DNA of 64,000 nt from Zygaena filipendulae (taxonomy: Eukaryota > Arthropoda > Insecta > Lepidoptera > Zygaenidae). The stretch is taken from NCBI GenBank assembly GCA_907165275.2, contig OU015679.1:1612001-1676000 (forward strand). The letters run 5' to 3'. Below are positions 44,986 through 56,065 of this stretch, in pieces. Both the position numbers and the translations under genes were made by a program. The stretch's first letter is position 1. Each line of letters opens with the position of its first letter. The notes under the pieces were generated by a model. The model was given only the letters and a program-made list of their open reading frames with translations, was not told the DNA's origin and searched no databases.

Positions 44986-45221
44986 TGTTAGCGATTCATA
45001 TTTTGTATAAAGTCTAGAGGAGTGATGGCCACATCACATCCCTCTTGACAGGTGACATAAAACGTCATGTGACGCGTATTTGGGGTGGAAGCCGTCAACG
45101 GTGAGTGAGATCGGCATTATCGTTTGTGGAATTGACGCGAGTGCACGCACTCGCGCATTTACTTTGTGATACAGTAAATAAAACAGTTGCTTAATGTATT
45201 AATCGAGTATCATTTCTAACA
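44986..45221 (+). repeat. Right LTR of LARD-like element
   Basis: 236 bp, by eye identical to 37388-37623; followed by ATTA and the continuing gypsy LTR. Confidence 0.9.
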
Positions 45222-45378
45222 ATTAGTACACGGACGAATCCCTATTTTTATTGCTTTCGTGCGACCTCTTTCCTAACTTTAGGTGGATGATCTATTTTTA
45301 ATCTATTTATGTGGATGATCTAGTTTTGTTAGTTTGTTTGTCTCGACCTGCCTCCCTAACATTATATCGATGCCCTAT

Positions 45379-45594
45379 GGGTACAATCGTATGCAAGTCA
45401 TAAAAGTTGATTACTATTCTCCCTGTTCATGTTGTTAAGGGGACTTAGTTCAAAATACTCGGAGCCCGGTAACTTTGACCCTCTTAAGATACAAACGATT
45501 TTATAAACGGTACAATCCGGTACAAACCGGGTACAATCCTATGCAATTCATAAAAAACAATTATTTTGAAATCAGCTGCCAGGTTCACATAGGT
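45379..45594. other. Linker between gypsy LTR and Polinton
   Basis: GGGTACAATC(G/C)TATGCAA occurs at 45379 and 45529, a direct repeat of about 25 bp, 150 bp apart. No gene. Confidence 0.5.
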
Positions 45595-46036
45595 AGCGGA
45601 TTGCGACAGCGCAACGCACAGCCTACCCGTTTGAATGCCAGCGCCAGACTGACTCCCGTCGCCCGCGCACGGGTCCGTGCGCGGGCTCGTGACCATTTGT
45701 AGTGAATGTGGTATGAAAAACGTTTCGTCAAAACTATGTATTATTTTGGAACGATAAATGCTCAGTTTTAAGTTAAACAAGTTAGCAATCTTTTCCTGAA
45801 AGAATCGTGAAATTATCACTTGTAGTTTAGAAGCAGTAGCGTATTTCAAGTTGAAAACAGCTTCATTTCAATGTTTTTTTTTTAAATAGTATTTTGTAGA
45901 CTACAATTTATTTAAATGCTCAGATTGAAGTTCATATATCAATATTTAATATATGTTAATTCTGGAATCGTCAGTAGGCTAATTTATGAGCTTTAGGGCC
46001 TCAAAAATGATCGTTTCACGACTCCATGCGCCTTAA
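45595..46036. repeat. Left terminal inverted repeat of Polinton
   Basis: Matches the reverse complement of 49914-50336, with a small length difference in a GC-rich block (CCCGCGCACGGGTCCGTGCG…, about 45661-45690). The integrase stop codon (45993) lies inside it. Confidence 0.85.
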
Positions 46037-46559
46037 TAATATTTGCTTTTACATAAGGCTCCATGGATTTTTTTACTTCTACCGGCTTAAAACCAATAGT
46101 GCGATGTTCTGTGTTGTTATAAGATTGCATAACATTTTTCAAAGTATTATCAGACCATTTGTAATTCCCCTTCAAACTAAAACACTTAAAAAGTCTATGC
46201 TTTATAGTTCTAATAAGACGTTCAACAATCGAAGCTTTTTTAATTGAGAACGTTGAATAGTGAGATATGTTATATCTCTTCATAAGCTTTTGAAACAAAT
46301 CATTGTAGAACTCGGTTCCCATATCGGTTTGCAAATTGTGAGGGCTTCTTTTGCTCTTCAATAGTATGCGTTCAAAAGCTTGAGTCACATTAGTTTTTGT
46401 TTTAGATTTTAATGGTAGAGCCCAAGCATACTTTGAAAAGCAATCTATCACTATAAGAATATATTTTTGATCGTTGTTATATTTTCTGAGAGTTTGCAAA
46501 TCTATAAGATCAGCTTGCCATAAATCATCGATACCTTTCAGAACAACAGAACGCCTCAT
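45993..46559 (-). pseudogene. Polinton-type integrase, N-terminally short
   Basis: 188 residues of a retroviral-like integrase core. D-D-E residues are visible: DLWQADLIDLQ, NLQTDMGTEFYN and KKASIVERLIRTIK. The DLWQADL…YILIVIDCFSKYAWALPL style is that of Polinton integrases, which join the element ends to target DNA. The N-terminal zinc domain is not in this frame, although 46560-46590 may hold a remnant (a frame shift occurs there). The C-terminus (KAHGVVKRSFLRP) lies in the inverted repeat. Confidence 0.8.
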
Positions 46560-46590
46560 AAAGTTTTTTCGAGCAGCTTTATGGATTTCA

Positions 46591-46914
46591 TTAACTACTT
46601 GCAGTTTTAGTATTGTTATTAACCACTTTCCTATTAGGTTTTTCTTGTAACTGATTCACTGGACCTGGAGTAATGGCTTTTAAAGTAGATGAATTGCTGT
46701 CAATTTGAGAACCCAATCTACCAATAAGCTTATTGAATTCTGTCAACGTCATGATGTTTAATTGGTCAACATATTCCTTGTTAACGGCATCGTGTGCTTC
46801 AACTGGTGATTTGATGCCTTTAAGTCTTGCTGTTTGAAGATCATAATCACCAGTATCTGATCTTAATAATGCATTGTGCGTTTTCAAAATAGATGCAATA
46901 GTATGGGTGAACAC
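46591..46914 (-). pseudogene. Polinton KEYVD-motif protein, C-terminal part
   Basis: Reads HNALLRSDTGDYDL, ARLKGIKSPVEAHDAVNKEYVDQL, then a tail rich in Asn, Thr and Lys. A related but distinct version is at 53835-54140. The DAVNKEYVD motif is like one in phage tail-fibre and other structural proteins, so a virion-associated role is possible but unproven. It ends where the LINE begins (about 46919). Confidence 0.5.
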
Positions 46915-46919
46915 TGACG

Positions 46920-49409
46920 ATTTTTTTTTTGATGCACTGACAGATTCTTTGGCTGCTTTCTCTCACTACGATTTTATTATTTTACTTGGTGATTTTAATA
47001 TTGATGTTTTGAACGAAGGTGATATAAAGTCAATTAAACTTAAACAATTCTTGCAGAGTGTTAATCTTCAAAATTATGTATCAAAACCAACGCATTTTAC
47101 AGCACACAGTGAGACCTTGATAGATATAGTTTGCACTAATGCATCTATATCCGAGTTAACAGTACATTATTCACCCGATTTGGGTGCTCACGCGATGGTT
47201 ATGGCTGACCTTAAAATAAAAAAGCCCAAAGTCAATGCTAATCAGATTGTTTATAGACCTCTTAAAGACATCAATATGGACAGTTTTAACTTTGATCTTG
47301 CTCACACTGATTGGGACAGAATAATTGAGTCTGCAAGTGTCGACAAGATGCTTGCTGATTTCAGTGCTCTTTTGTGGGATCTGTTTGATAGGCATGCTCC
47401 AGTGAAAACCGTCGTTGTTAGAGAACAAAAACCTCCATGGCTGACTAGCAATGTGCGCTATATTATGAGACTACGCGATAGGGCCCATACGAGGTATCGT
47501 AATACTGGTGCATCTACAATTAAGGAGGAATATAAATCTTTGAAACGCTTAGCAAGTGTCAGTATGCATTGGGAAAAAAAGGCTTATTTTGATCAGCACA
47601 TAAATTCAAATCTACGAAATCCGAAGTTATTATGGAAAAATTTGAAAAAGTCTGTTTTACCTAACTTTGGCAGTACGTCTCAGTCGCTGGATAGCTTTGG
47701 TGATCCTGATTCTATAAATACATATTTCCTTAATGTTCCATGCAGTGGCTGTGTAGACATCTCCACCCTGTCTTATTACGAATTTCACCGATTTGGATCC
47801 AAGGAATTTCAATTGGAAACTACGACAGAGGAGTTTGTTGCCAAAGCTATTTTATCCATCAAGTCAAATGCTCTGGGTACTGATGGACTTAGCAGAGATA
47901 TGATATTGCTAACCCTTCCTGCTACCCTGAAAGTAATTACAGCAATTATAAATAAATCTATCACAACTTCCATCTACCCAGCAGCCTGGAAACTTGCTCT
48001 GGTGCGTCCACTTCCTAAGAACAATGATCAAGTCGATCTTAAAGACCTAAGACCCATCAGTATCCTACCATTCCTTTCTAAAATACTTGAAAAGGTAATT
48101 TATTCCCAAGTCTACAATTTCTGTGAATTAAACAATATTTTACCAGATCTACAATCGGGTTTTAGGAAGGGTGGAGGCGCGGAGACTGCTCTGCTGGACG
48201 TGGTAGATAATTTACTCACAGCTCGCGATGCTGGAAATGGCAGTTTTCTTGCTCTGCTAGATTTTTCCCGTGCTTTCGACTCTATAAACTTGGATCTTTT
48301 GCTTTCTAAGCTGTCGTACTATGGGTTCTTATCTGCCACAGTAAGATGGTTTGACAGTTACCTGAGGGAACGTTCTCAAAAAGTGGTGTTAAGCAGACCT
48401 GGTGGTGGGCTGCCTTTGTCATCCGACCCCTTAACTATTACTAGAGGTGTACCCCAGGGTTCAATTTTAGGACCTCTACTATTTATTATTTACACGGCAG
48501 ACATCACTAAAGGCATAAAAAATTGCAATTATCATTTGTACGCAGATGACCTCCAATTGTATATACCTCATAATGATTTAAATGAGCCTGTCGCCTCCGC
48601 TCATCTGCTTAATGAGGATCTCGATCGCATAGCTTGTTGGTCTGATAGGAATTCTCTTTTATTAAATCCATCCAAAACTAAATATTTGCTTGTTGGCACT
48701 AGGAAGCAAAAAGATCGTATTTTAAACACCCAACCGAAAATTTGCATTAGGGGTGTGCCTGTTGAGCGAGTGAATGAGGCTCGAAACTTAGGGCTACTTA
48801 TGGATGGTGCACTGCGTTTCGAAAGTCATGTCATTGAGATCACACGCAACTGTTTCTACCGCCTGAGTGTGTTGTATCGTCTGCGTAATTTTATTGGCGT
48901 TGATCTGCGCATAAGTTTGTGTGATGCACTAGTTCTCTCAAAGCTAAACCATTGTATTGCTGTTTATGGTCCTTGTCTTCTTGAGAGATCGCAGCGACTT
49001 CGCAGCGATTCAGCGTGTTCAAAATGCCTGTGCTCGATATTGCTTCACAATTCCGCCACGTTCTCACGTGACGCCATATTTTAATAACTCAGGTATTTTG
49101 AAAATGAAAGCCAGGCAGAAACTTTATTTTGCTTGTTTGCTTTTCGGGGTCGTAAAGACTGGCAAGCCTGAATATTTGCTAAATAAATTAACTTGGCGTT
49201 GTACTCTGAACCGTAACGCGGCTAGGTCTTGCACTAACCCGCTAGCTCATCCATGTTATAAAACAGCAGCCTTTAGGGGTAGTTTCAGATATCTTGCCAC
49301 AAGTTGCTGGAATGATATTCCTCCACCTTTGCGCGTAATTGCCACGAAGCGCTTGTTCAAACTAAAGTTAAAATCTTTTTTACTAGAGGAACAAAAAGAA
49401 TTGTCTTAG
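46920..49409 (+). pseudogene. 5'-truncated LINE ORF2 (CR1/Jockey group), one frameshift
   Basis: Endonuclease C-terminal half (LLGDFNIDVL, THFTAHSETLIDIVCT, LGAHAMVMADL), then RT: SNALGTDGLSRDM, LVRPLPKNND…LRPISILPFLSKILE, GFRKGGGAETAL, LLDFSRAFDSI, RGVPQGSILGPLLF and the catalytic YADDLQLYI (about 48538-48564). A frameshift near 49000 moves the C-terminus (IQRVQNACARYCF…SCWNDIPPPLR) to another frame, ending at 49409. The endonuclease start is missing; the element begins in a T-run at 46920 next to Polinton sequence. 3' UTR continues to about 49913. Confidence 0.85.
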
Positions 49410-49432
49410 CCGTTTCTGATTTATTTCTGACT

Positions 49433-49631
49433 AACTGTTCCCCGCGGTTTTCCCCGCGATAAGTTCGGAGTTCCCACGGAAATTTCGGGATAAAAGTACT
49501 CTATGTCCTTCCCTGTACCCCTGACAACGTGTATGCAAAGTTTCACGATGATCGGCTGAGCCATTGGGGCGTGAAAGCGTAACAGACAAACAGACAGACA
49601 GAGTTACCTTCGCATTTGTATTATTAGTAGG
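49433..49631 (+). mobile_element. Short LINE/SINE-type 3' end inserted in the LINE UTR
   Basis: About 200 bp: CCCGCGGTTTTCCCCGCGAT… CAGACAAACAGACAGACAGA…TTAGTAGG, a tail I recognise as widely dispersed in Lepidoptera. GATTTATTTCTGACT (49418) and GATTTATTTTTGATT (49632) look like a diverged 15-bp target duplication. Confidence 0.55.
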
Positions 49632-49913
49632 GATTTATTTTTGATTATATATTTAGTCTTCTTAGGCATACCCCGCAACATACATTATGATAATTTACTA
49701 AGCTTTTTTACTATCTACTACTCTATTTTTACTTTTTAAATTATCTCCACTTAAATTATCTTAAGAAATGTAGATTGTGGACGGTCTTATTGGTAGTGTG
49801 AAGCCATCTCCCTTCTACGGTCGCCACTGAAAATCAGCGTCGTGGAACTTAGTGCCACGGCATAATGCTGAGTGGTAGCCATTTTGGTACCAACTATTCT
49901 AGTTTAAGGCGCA

Positions 49914-50336
49914 TGGAGTCGTGAAACGATCATTTTTGAGGCCCTAAAGCTCATAAATTAGCCTACTGACGATTCCAGAATTAACATATATTAAAGATTG
50001 ATATATGAACTTCAATCTGAGCATTTAAATAAATTGTAGTCTACAAAATACTATTCAAAAAAAAACATTGAAATGAAGCTGTTTTCAACTTGAAATACGC
50101 TACTGCTTCTAAACTACAAGTGATAATTTCACGATTCTTTCAGGAAAAGATTGCTAACTTGTTTAACTTAAAACTGAGCATTTATCGTTCCAAAATAATA
50201 CATAGTTTTGACGAAATGTTTTTTATACCACATTCACTACAAATGGTCACGAGCGGGTCCGTGCGCGGGCGACGGGAGTCAGTCTGGCGCTGGCATTCAA
50301 ACGGGTAGGCTGTGCGTCGCGCTGTCGCAATCCGCT
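49914..50336. repeat. Right terminal inverted repeat of Polinton
   Basis: Reverse complement of 45595-46036; ends …CGCAATCCGCT. The open frames within both repeats (for example 50090-50308) mirror each other and have no known similarity. Confidence 0.85.
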
Positions 50337-51451
50337 TGGTTACGCCAAATTAATTTTGTGAGCAAAATAAGGTAGCGACATCAAAAATGCCACGAAAAAA
50401 AAAGCTGCAAAAAGTTGGGCAACTGGACTTCACTGAATTTTAATTATTGGTTCATTGTATTTTTTTGTAACAAAAGGCAATTTTATAAACACATTTTTGT
50501 TTTATTACTTTCTTTTACTAAATTAATCAATAAATTAATAAAAATAAAAATATACAGCTACAGCATTTTAGATATCGGAAAATATACAGCAATTTTCTAT
50601 CTGCATACAAATCGAAGAATGCTGTAAGCAGTAAAACCTGTTTCCTTGTAACTTTAGTGAAAATATTTTAATTGCAACTAACATTAAGGTGGGTCTAAAG
50701 GTCTAGTTTTCATACAAACTGCCGTAGCTATATTAAAGGCATTCCGCCTGTTTTTATTTATTAGACTTCATTTAATAAAATACTACTACTTGTTACGATA
50801 ACGCACAGCCCAAAATCTTTGCATATTATAGTGAAGAAATAACATAATTACAATCATTTCAAAATGAATTAAATTTCGGTCGAACCTTTGCTTGTGTGAG
50901 AGAACGAATACACTTATAAGTGTACGAAAATGGCGGCCCGGTCTATAAACAGCTGTAGTTAGGCTTTAGACTGACAAGTCCCCCGAATGCAGTAGTTTGT
51001 AGTGAATTCCAAAAGGATCACAAGGTGGCGCGGCGTTGTGCCGTGAGTTTTGACAATTTTGCCTACCAAGATAATTTAGAATTGTATTTGAAAATATACC
51101 TATTACTGATGTAGTAGGTACCTATTAGTAGCCGAAGCGAATACAAATAACTTGTGGAAAGTTGGAAAAGACGTTTTGGTTCTGCGTCACGTACGATGAG
51201 GTATAACGTAACTTACGGGTAAAAGTATTTTATATTTTTGTGTTGAATAAATTCTTGCTATCTCTTTCTTGTTTTCACGATGAGTAAAAGAGAGAGACCA
51301 TATTTTCGAAAGGTTGTATCTCGGCCTGGGGTGATAAAATTCAGCGTTTATCTCCAAATTCTCCGATGCAATGAAAATAATATTTTTATTGTGTCTTATG
51401 TGACCACGTGATGCAATTTTTTCATACCTTCAATTTTTTTTTTTGTAAAGT
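50337..51451. other. Unassigned stretch before satellite
   Basis: No gene recognised. The palindrome ACACTTATAAGTGT lies near 50910. From about 51312 a diverged satellite-like unit appears (TGTATCTCGG…TATGTGACCACGTGATGCAA). Confidence 0.5.
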
Positions 51452-52839
51452 CTATATCTCGGAACTACAAGTTACAGACCCATCGTGTTGGTACTCAAAC
51501 GTCATGTTTTCGTGATATCTATGTGATCACGTGGTCAAATTTCCAATAACCTATATCTCGGAAACTACAAGTTACAGACCCATCGTGTTGGTACTCAAAC
51601 TTCATGTTTTCGTGATATCTATGTGATCACATGGTCAAATTTTCAACAAACTATATCTCGGAAACTACAAGTTACAGACCCATCGTGTTGGTACTCAAAC
51701 TTCATGTTTTCGTGATATCTATGTGATCACGTGATCAAATCTTCGATAGCCTGTATCTCGGAAACTACAAGTTACAGACCGATCGTGTTGGTACTCAAAC
51801 TTCATGTTTTCGTCATATCTATGTGATCACGTGGTCAAATTTTCGATAGCCTATATCTCGGAAACTACAAGTTACAAACCCATCGTGTTGGTACTCAAAC
51901 TTCATGTTTTCGTCATATCTATGTGATCACGTGATCAAATGTTAGATAGCCTATATCTCGGAAACTACAAGTTACAGACCCGTCGTGTTGGTACTCAAAC
52001 TTCATGTTTTCGTCATATCTATGTGATCACGTGGTCAAATTTTCGATAGCCTATATCTCGGAAACTACAAGTTACAGACCCATCGTGTTGGTACTCAAAC
52101 TTCATGTTTTCGTCATATCTATGTGATCACGTGGTCAAATTTTCGATAGCCTATATCTCGGAAACTACAAGTTACAAACCCATCATGTTGGTACTCAAAC
52201 TTCATGTTTTCGTCATATCTATGTGATCACGTGATCAAATGTTAGATAGCCTATATCTCGGAAACTACAAGTTACAGACCCGTCGTGTTGGTACTCAAAC
52301 TTCATGTTTTCGTCATATCTATGTGATCACGTGGTCAAATATTCGATAGGCTATATCTCGGAAACTACAAGTTACAGACCCATCGTGTTGGTACTCAAAC
52401 TTCATGTTTTCGTGATATCTATGTGATCACGTGGTCAAATTTTCGATAGCCTGTATCTCGGAATCTACAAGTTACAGACCCATCGTGTTGGTACTCAAAC
52501 TTCATGTTTTCGTCATATCTATGTGATCACGTGGTCAAATTTTCGATAGCCTATATCTCGGAAACTACAAGTTACAGACCCATCGTGTTGGTACTCAAAC
52601 TTCATGTTTTCGTCATATCTATGTGATCACGTGGTCAAATTTTCGATAGCCTATATCTCGGAAACTACAAGTTACAGACCCATCGTGTTGGTACTCAAAC
52701 TTCATGTTTTCGTGATATCTATGTGATCACGAGATCAAATCTTCGATAGCCTGTATCTCGGAAACTACAAGTTACAGACCCATCGTGTTGGTACTCAAAC
52801 TTCATGTTTTCGTCATATCTATGTGATCACGTGGTCAAA
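51452..52839. repeat. Satellite array, exact 100-bp period, 14 units
   Basis: GTTACA(G/A)ACC begins at 51471, 51571, 51671 and so on to 52771, every 100 bp without a length change. Each unit has TATATCTCGGAAACTACAAG and ATGTGATCACGTGGTCAAAT; some have the perfect palindrome TGATCACGTGATCA. The block 51841-52140 is repeated at 52141-52440 with the same variants (GTTACAAACC, ATGTTAGATAGCC, CCGTCGTG), a 300-bp higher-order repeat. Non-coding. Confidence 0.95.
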
Positions 52840-53639
52840 AAGTGGAATCGAAATCTAAGGTTTGAACACAAGATTTTCACGATTCATAGTTTACAAAAAA
52901 AGACGCACACCACCGAGACTCTTGTTGAGGTAGCCAAATTACGAATCCTAATCGTCTAGTATTAATCGATTTGCATGTGTGTGTGACTACGTTTCGGCCA
53001 GTTATTCGATTTCGTGTAGTTAAAGGATAATAATGCGCGTAAAGCCATATAAAAATTTTAAATTAAAGATGTATTAAACACTCATCCTCTCGCAGCCATC
53101 ATCAAAATCTATTTTTTAACCTTGTGATTCTCTGTAAATTGAGAAAACTCTTTTATGGCGCCGTCCGCGGCCTCTATCGGATAAGAGCTGCATAATCTGG
53201 CGGATTTTTATAAAAAAAATGTTTCTGGTGAAAAGTTGGTGTTTTGTTACTTACAGCAAATATGTTTTCTTACGGCGAAAATTTTGATTAGTCTACTACT
53301 TTTTTCTGGGACGATATAAATTAAAAATAAATTCGGTACCTAAAGGTACCAAATAGGTACACTAAATATGTGAAAAGAAAAAAATCTATTTGTGTATAGG
53401 TACTAAATTGTACTAAATAAGTACTAAATTGTAAAATAATAAATTAATTTAACTACCTATTTAACTACGAATTTGATATCATTAATCCTTTATAGTAAAA
53501 TTACAATATAATAAAAATAAACATCAATAATTATTTACCTTCATTATTAAAGTATTAAAATAAAACATAAAAAATACAATATAAAAATATTTGCATGACT
53601 CAATGTAATATCAATTAAAATAATGATAGATTTGATGGA
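52840..53639. other. Unassigned AT-rich stretch
   Basis: No gene recognised. Short TACTAAAT/GGTAC repeats near 53330-53440. Confidence 0.5.
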
Positions 53640-53834
53640 GTGCCGATAACTGTTCCACTGACCCTACGTACATTATCGCGCGATGTTTGGGTGCGGGTAG
53701 CGGGGGCGAGAAAATTAGGCCACGCCTCAACGCCCAAGGTCGTTGGCGACACCACGAGCCTTAAGACTCACAGTTGTACTTATTTTATCTTTTTGGTATC
53801 AAATAAACTTTTTTCTATTCTAATCTATTCTATT
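53640..53834 (+). mobile_element. LINE 3'-end-like fragment with CTATT tail
   Basis: A GC-richer island (GCGGGTAGCGGGGGCGAG…GACACCACGAGCCTTAAGACTC), then TATCAAATAAACTTTTT and a (CTATT)n tail, abutting Polinton coding sequence at about 53835. The layout fits a 5'-truncated LINE 3' end; no RT codons are left. Confidence 0.4.
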
Positions 53835-54140
53835 CTATTCTATAGTATTTGTAATATCAACTATAATTTGAGAACGCATATTTTCAACAAGGTTATTAAA
53901 TTCTTTTATAGTCCTGACCTGCAGTTGATCTACATATTCCTTGTTAACAGCATCGTGGGCGTCAACTGGAGGTTTAATACCTTTTAGTCTAGCCGCTTTT
54001 AAATCATAATCACCGGTTTCCGATCTTAATAAAGCATTGTCGTTAAATATCGGCTCTGAAAAACGCATTCTTTTATGAATATGGTGACCAAACTTATCTA
54101 TACTCATTATAATAGTTGTAATTCTTAGGAGTCTGCACAT
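53835..54140 (-). pseudogene. Polinton KEYVD-motif protein (second Polinton)
   Basis: Reads KRMRFSEPIF, DNALLRSETGDYDLKAARLKG, PPVDAHDAVNKEYVDQLQV and ends near MRSQIIVDITNT where the CTATT tail begins. Related to 46591-46914 with many substitutions, so it comes from a different Polinton copy. Same strand as the next two genes. Confidence 0.5.
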
Positions 54141-54181
54141 AAAATGAAATAAATCGACAGTTGTGCTCGTATTTATTTTAT

Positions 54182-54955
54182 TTATGTATCTATAAGTTCA
54201 CTTTCACGCAATTCTTCTATGATAGATATGATTTCGTTGTCCAATCCGGTGTTCCCAGCTTCTCGAGATGCAATTAAAAATTTCAATCGTTCCACTAATT
54301 CATTTGGATCATCCCAGTACACTAAATCGACATCTTTTCGAGCTATTTTCATTGACGGCATACCTTCTCCTTTTGTTTGTCTTATGTTAAATAGAGGTCT
54401 AATGATTTGCAAGTATTTTTGTCCTTTGTTACTTTTGATGGGTTTTTTTGCATCCTAATCACGACGGTGGGCGTTCGTGTCTACCAGCATAGTTTTGTAA
54501 TTTTTCATATCGTTGTCAGTAATTAATTTAAAATCAATATCTTTTTTAAGTAACAATTGTTTTAAGCCAGGGGTGCTATCGTACTTACGTCCGGCCACAG
54601 AGATAAATCGATCCCCTATCGTTATAGGAGATGAACCTAGCATGAGTTTTCCTCTTTCAGCTCTCACACCAAATGCAACACCGTCTAACGCCTCTGTAGA
54701 TACAGACCATGACGAGGTATTTTTATCATCTAAAGTTGCATCAACGGATGAAACTGACTCATCAGTTTCTGAATCAGAATCAGTATAATAGACCTCACTG
54801 TTCTCGCTGTCGCTGTTTTTGATGGTTTTATTATCACGGTCAGTATTACTCCAGTGCTCGTTTACTTTCAATTTCAATATTTCTCATTTTTCGTACCCTT
54901 TTCTTTACTGCTTCCGCTGCGTCGACAATTTGTTTTTTTAATGATTTTTCCATTA
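54182..54955 (-). pseudogene. Polinton DUF8207-like protein, with stop and frameshift
   Basis: Probable start MEKSLKKQIVDAAEAVKKR at 54955, then a frameshift near 54880. The acidic Ser/Asp/Glu region (DSDSETDESVSS) leads to GVRAERGKLMLG, DRFISVAGRKYDSTPGLKQLL and NDMKNYKTMLVDTNAHRRD. An in-frame TAG follows, then YLQIIRPLFN, VDLVYWDDPNELVERLKFLI and NEIISIIEELRES. I recall this domain (DUF8207) from Polinton-type elements of insects, where it lies beside the packaging ATPase. Function unknown. Confidence 0.6.
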
Positions 54956-55821
54956 TAATGAGATGGGTCGTTGTTAACTTAGCATCTAATAATATTAAGT
55001 GATGCTTAGAACATGCTACGCTCCTTATATAGGAACTGTGTGAGCTCTTTGCTAGTCAAACACTACAAAAGTGTCTAATTTATTTCTATAGCATCCATTA
55101 TTTTTGGTACAATCCTTGTTAATTACCAAATAGTTGTAAGGTTTACTCCATATTTTTGAACACATCTCTCGAAATTGAGCCCATGACATGTCAGTATTAA
55201 CATGCTCATCATAAACATGTTTCATATTAATTTCATCTTGTTTGAATAGTATGATAAAATTTGCGTTACCTCTTACCAACTGCTTAGGAATTTTACTATA
55301 CAGGGTGTAAAAAGACCGGCGACATAACCGTTATGAATCCATATAAAATAGTAATTAAAGTTATTCTGCAGTAAAAATATTGTTGGGAAATCTAATTTTA
55401 TTTTTAGGTTAAAAAAATAATAATAATTTACAGCGCGCAATGTACTCGCAAATCGCGCTCCATCGCGCTCATCGCGCGTCGGCCGACCGGTCGGGAAACC
55501 CGACCGCGGCGCGTGCACACCGCGTCACCGAGAGCGCATTCAAATTAGTTAAATACCTACTTCGATGCTATTTGGTTTCGGAACTAATAACTAGGTAGCC
55601 CGCAACTACATACACAAGAAAATGTAGAATTTAGGTACTATCAGTATGATTTAATTAGGTGATTTGTTTACAACTGCTAGGTACTTACTTACCTACTCGT
55701 CGGCTTCATCAGGAACTGGTCTCTCGACTCGAACGAGGCACTGTTCGAATTGACGGCCTTCTTTGTGGATGCATGTTCGCGCTCTCAATAAGGTATTCTG
55801 GTGCACCAGCTGCAGAATACC

Positions 55822-56065
55822 TTACTGTTCCGACTGTCGCTTGAGTTCCTCAAACACATCCACAATTTTTTGCCTCATTGTACCGGTATCGGTGCAAGGG
55901 CGGTCGTAAACGCGATCTTTGACATGACCCCATAAAAAAAACTCCAGGGGTGTCAAATCTGGAGACCGCGCCGGCCAACCCTGTGGGCCATGGCGGCCGA
56001 TCCATCGGCGCCCGAACAACTCACTCAGCCTTTGTCGTACTGGAGCCGTCGTATGCGGCGGCGCT
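55822..56065 (-). pseudogene. Mariner/IS630-type transposase C-terminal fragment
   Basis: Reads APPHTTAPVRQRL, RRWIGRHGPQGWPARSPDLTPLEFFLWG, HVKDRVYDRP in pieces, the DDE-end signature of insect mariner-like transposases; the Asp in SPDLTP is the third catalytic residue. The upstream catalytic Asp is lost, because the giant LTR begins at 56066. Downstream (55700-55821) a frameshifted tail remains (CIHKEGRQFEQC). Confidence 0.75.

Larger units (their letters stand above)
37388..45221 (+). mobile_element. 7.8-kb LTR element without retroviral genes (LARD-like)
   Basis: Two 236-bp direct repeats (37388-37623 and 44986-45221), TGTTAG…CTAACA, look identical over their full length, with ATTA duplicated outside. 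Identical LTRs mean recent insertion, yet the 7.36-kb interior has no gag, protease, RT or integrase in any frame. It must have moved with proteins supplied in trans. The interior contains a decayed LINE end, two minisatellites and otherwise anonymous AT-rich DNA. I could not match the bases after the 5' LTR (TTTCAGAAGTGCG) to a tRNA, and no clear polypurine tract precedes the 3' LTR. Orientation is unproven. Confidence 0.8.
37126..45378 (-). mobile_element. Broken 5' giant LTR, split by a 7.8-kb LTR element
   Basis: 37126-37387 is the LTR 3' end (TGTAACTTACC… on plus) and 45222-45378 resumes exactly where it stopped (…TTTTAGATTA / ATTAGTACACGG). After 45378 the LTR is lost. ATTA is duplicated around the intervening element (37384-37387 and 45222-45225). 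The tRNA-His-like segment is at 37190-37272. Confidence 0.85.
45595..50336 (-). mobile_element. Polinton (Maverick), internally deleted, with inserted LINE
   Basis: Two inverted repeats of about 430 bp (45595-46036 and 49914-50336) start 5'-AGCGGATTGCGACAGCGC, fitting the AG…CT ends and long inverted repeats of Polintons. A Polinton-type integrase lies at the left repeat, as usual. Polymerase B, protease, capsid proteins and ATPase are missing, so most of a 15-20 kb element is deleted. The flanking hexamers (ATAGGT, TGGTTA) do not match, so one end may be rearranged. A 5'-truncated LINE fills most of the interior. Confidence 0.75.

Noticed and set aside
51452..52839. CRISPR array
   Set aside because: Units are repeats of one 100-bp sequence without unique spacers, and the sequence is eukaryotic.
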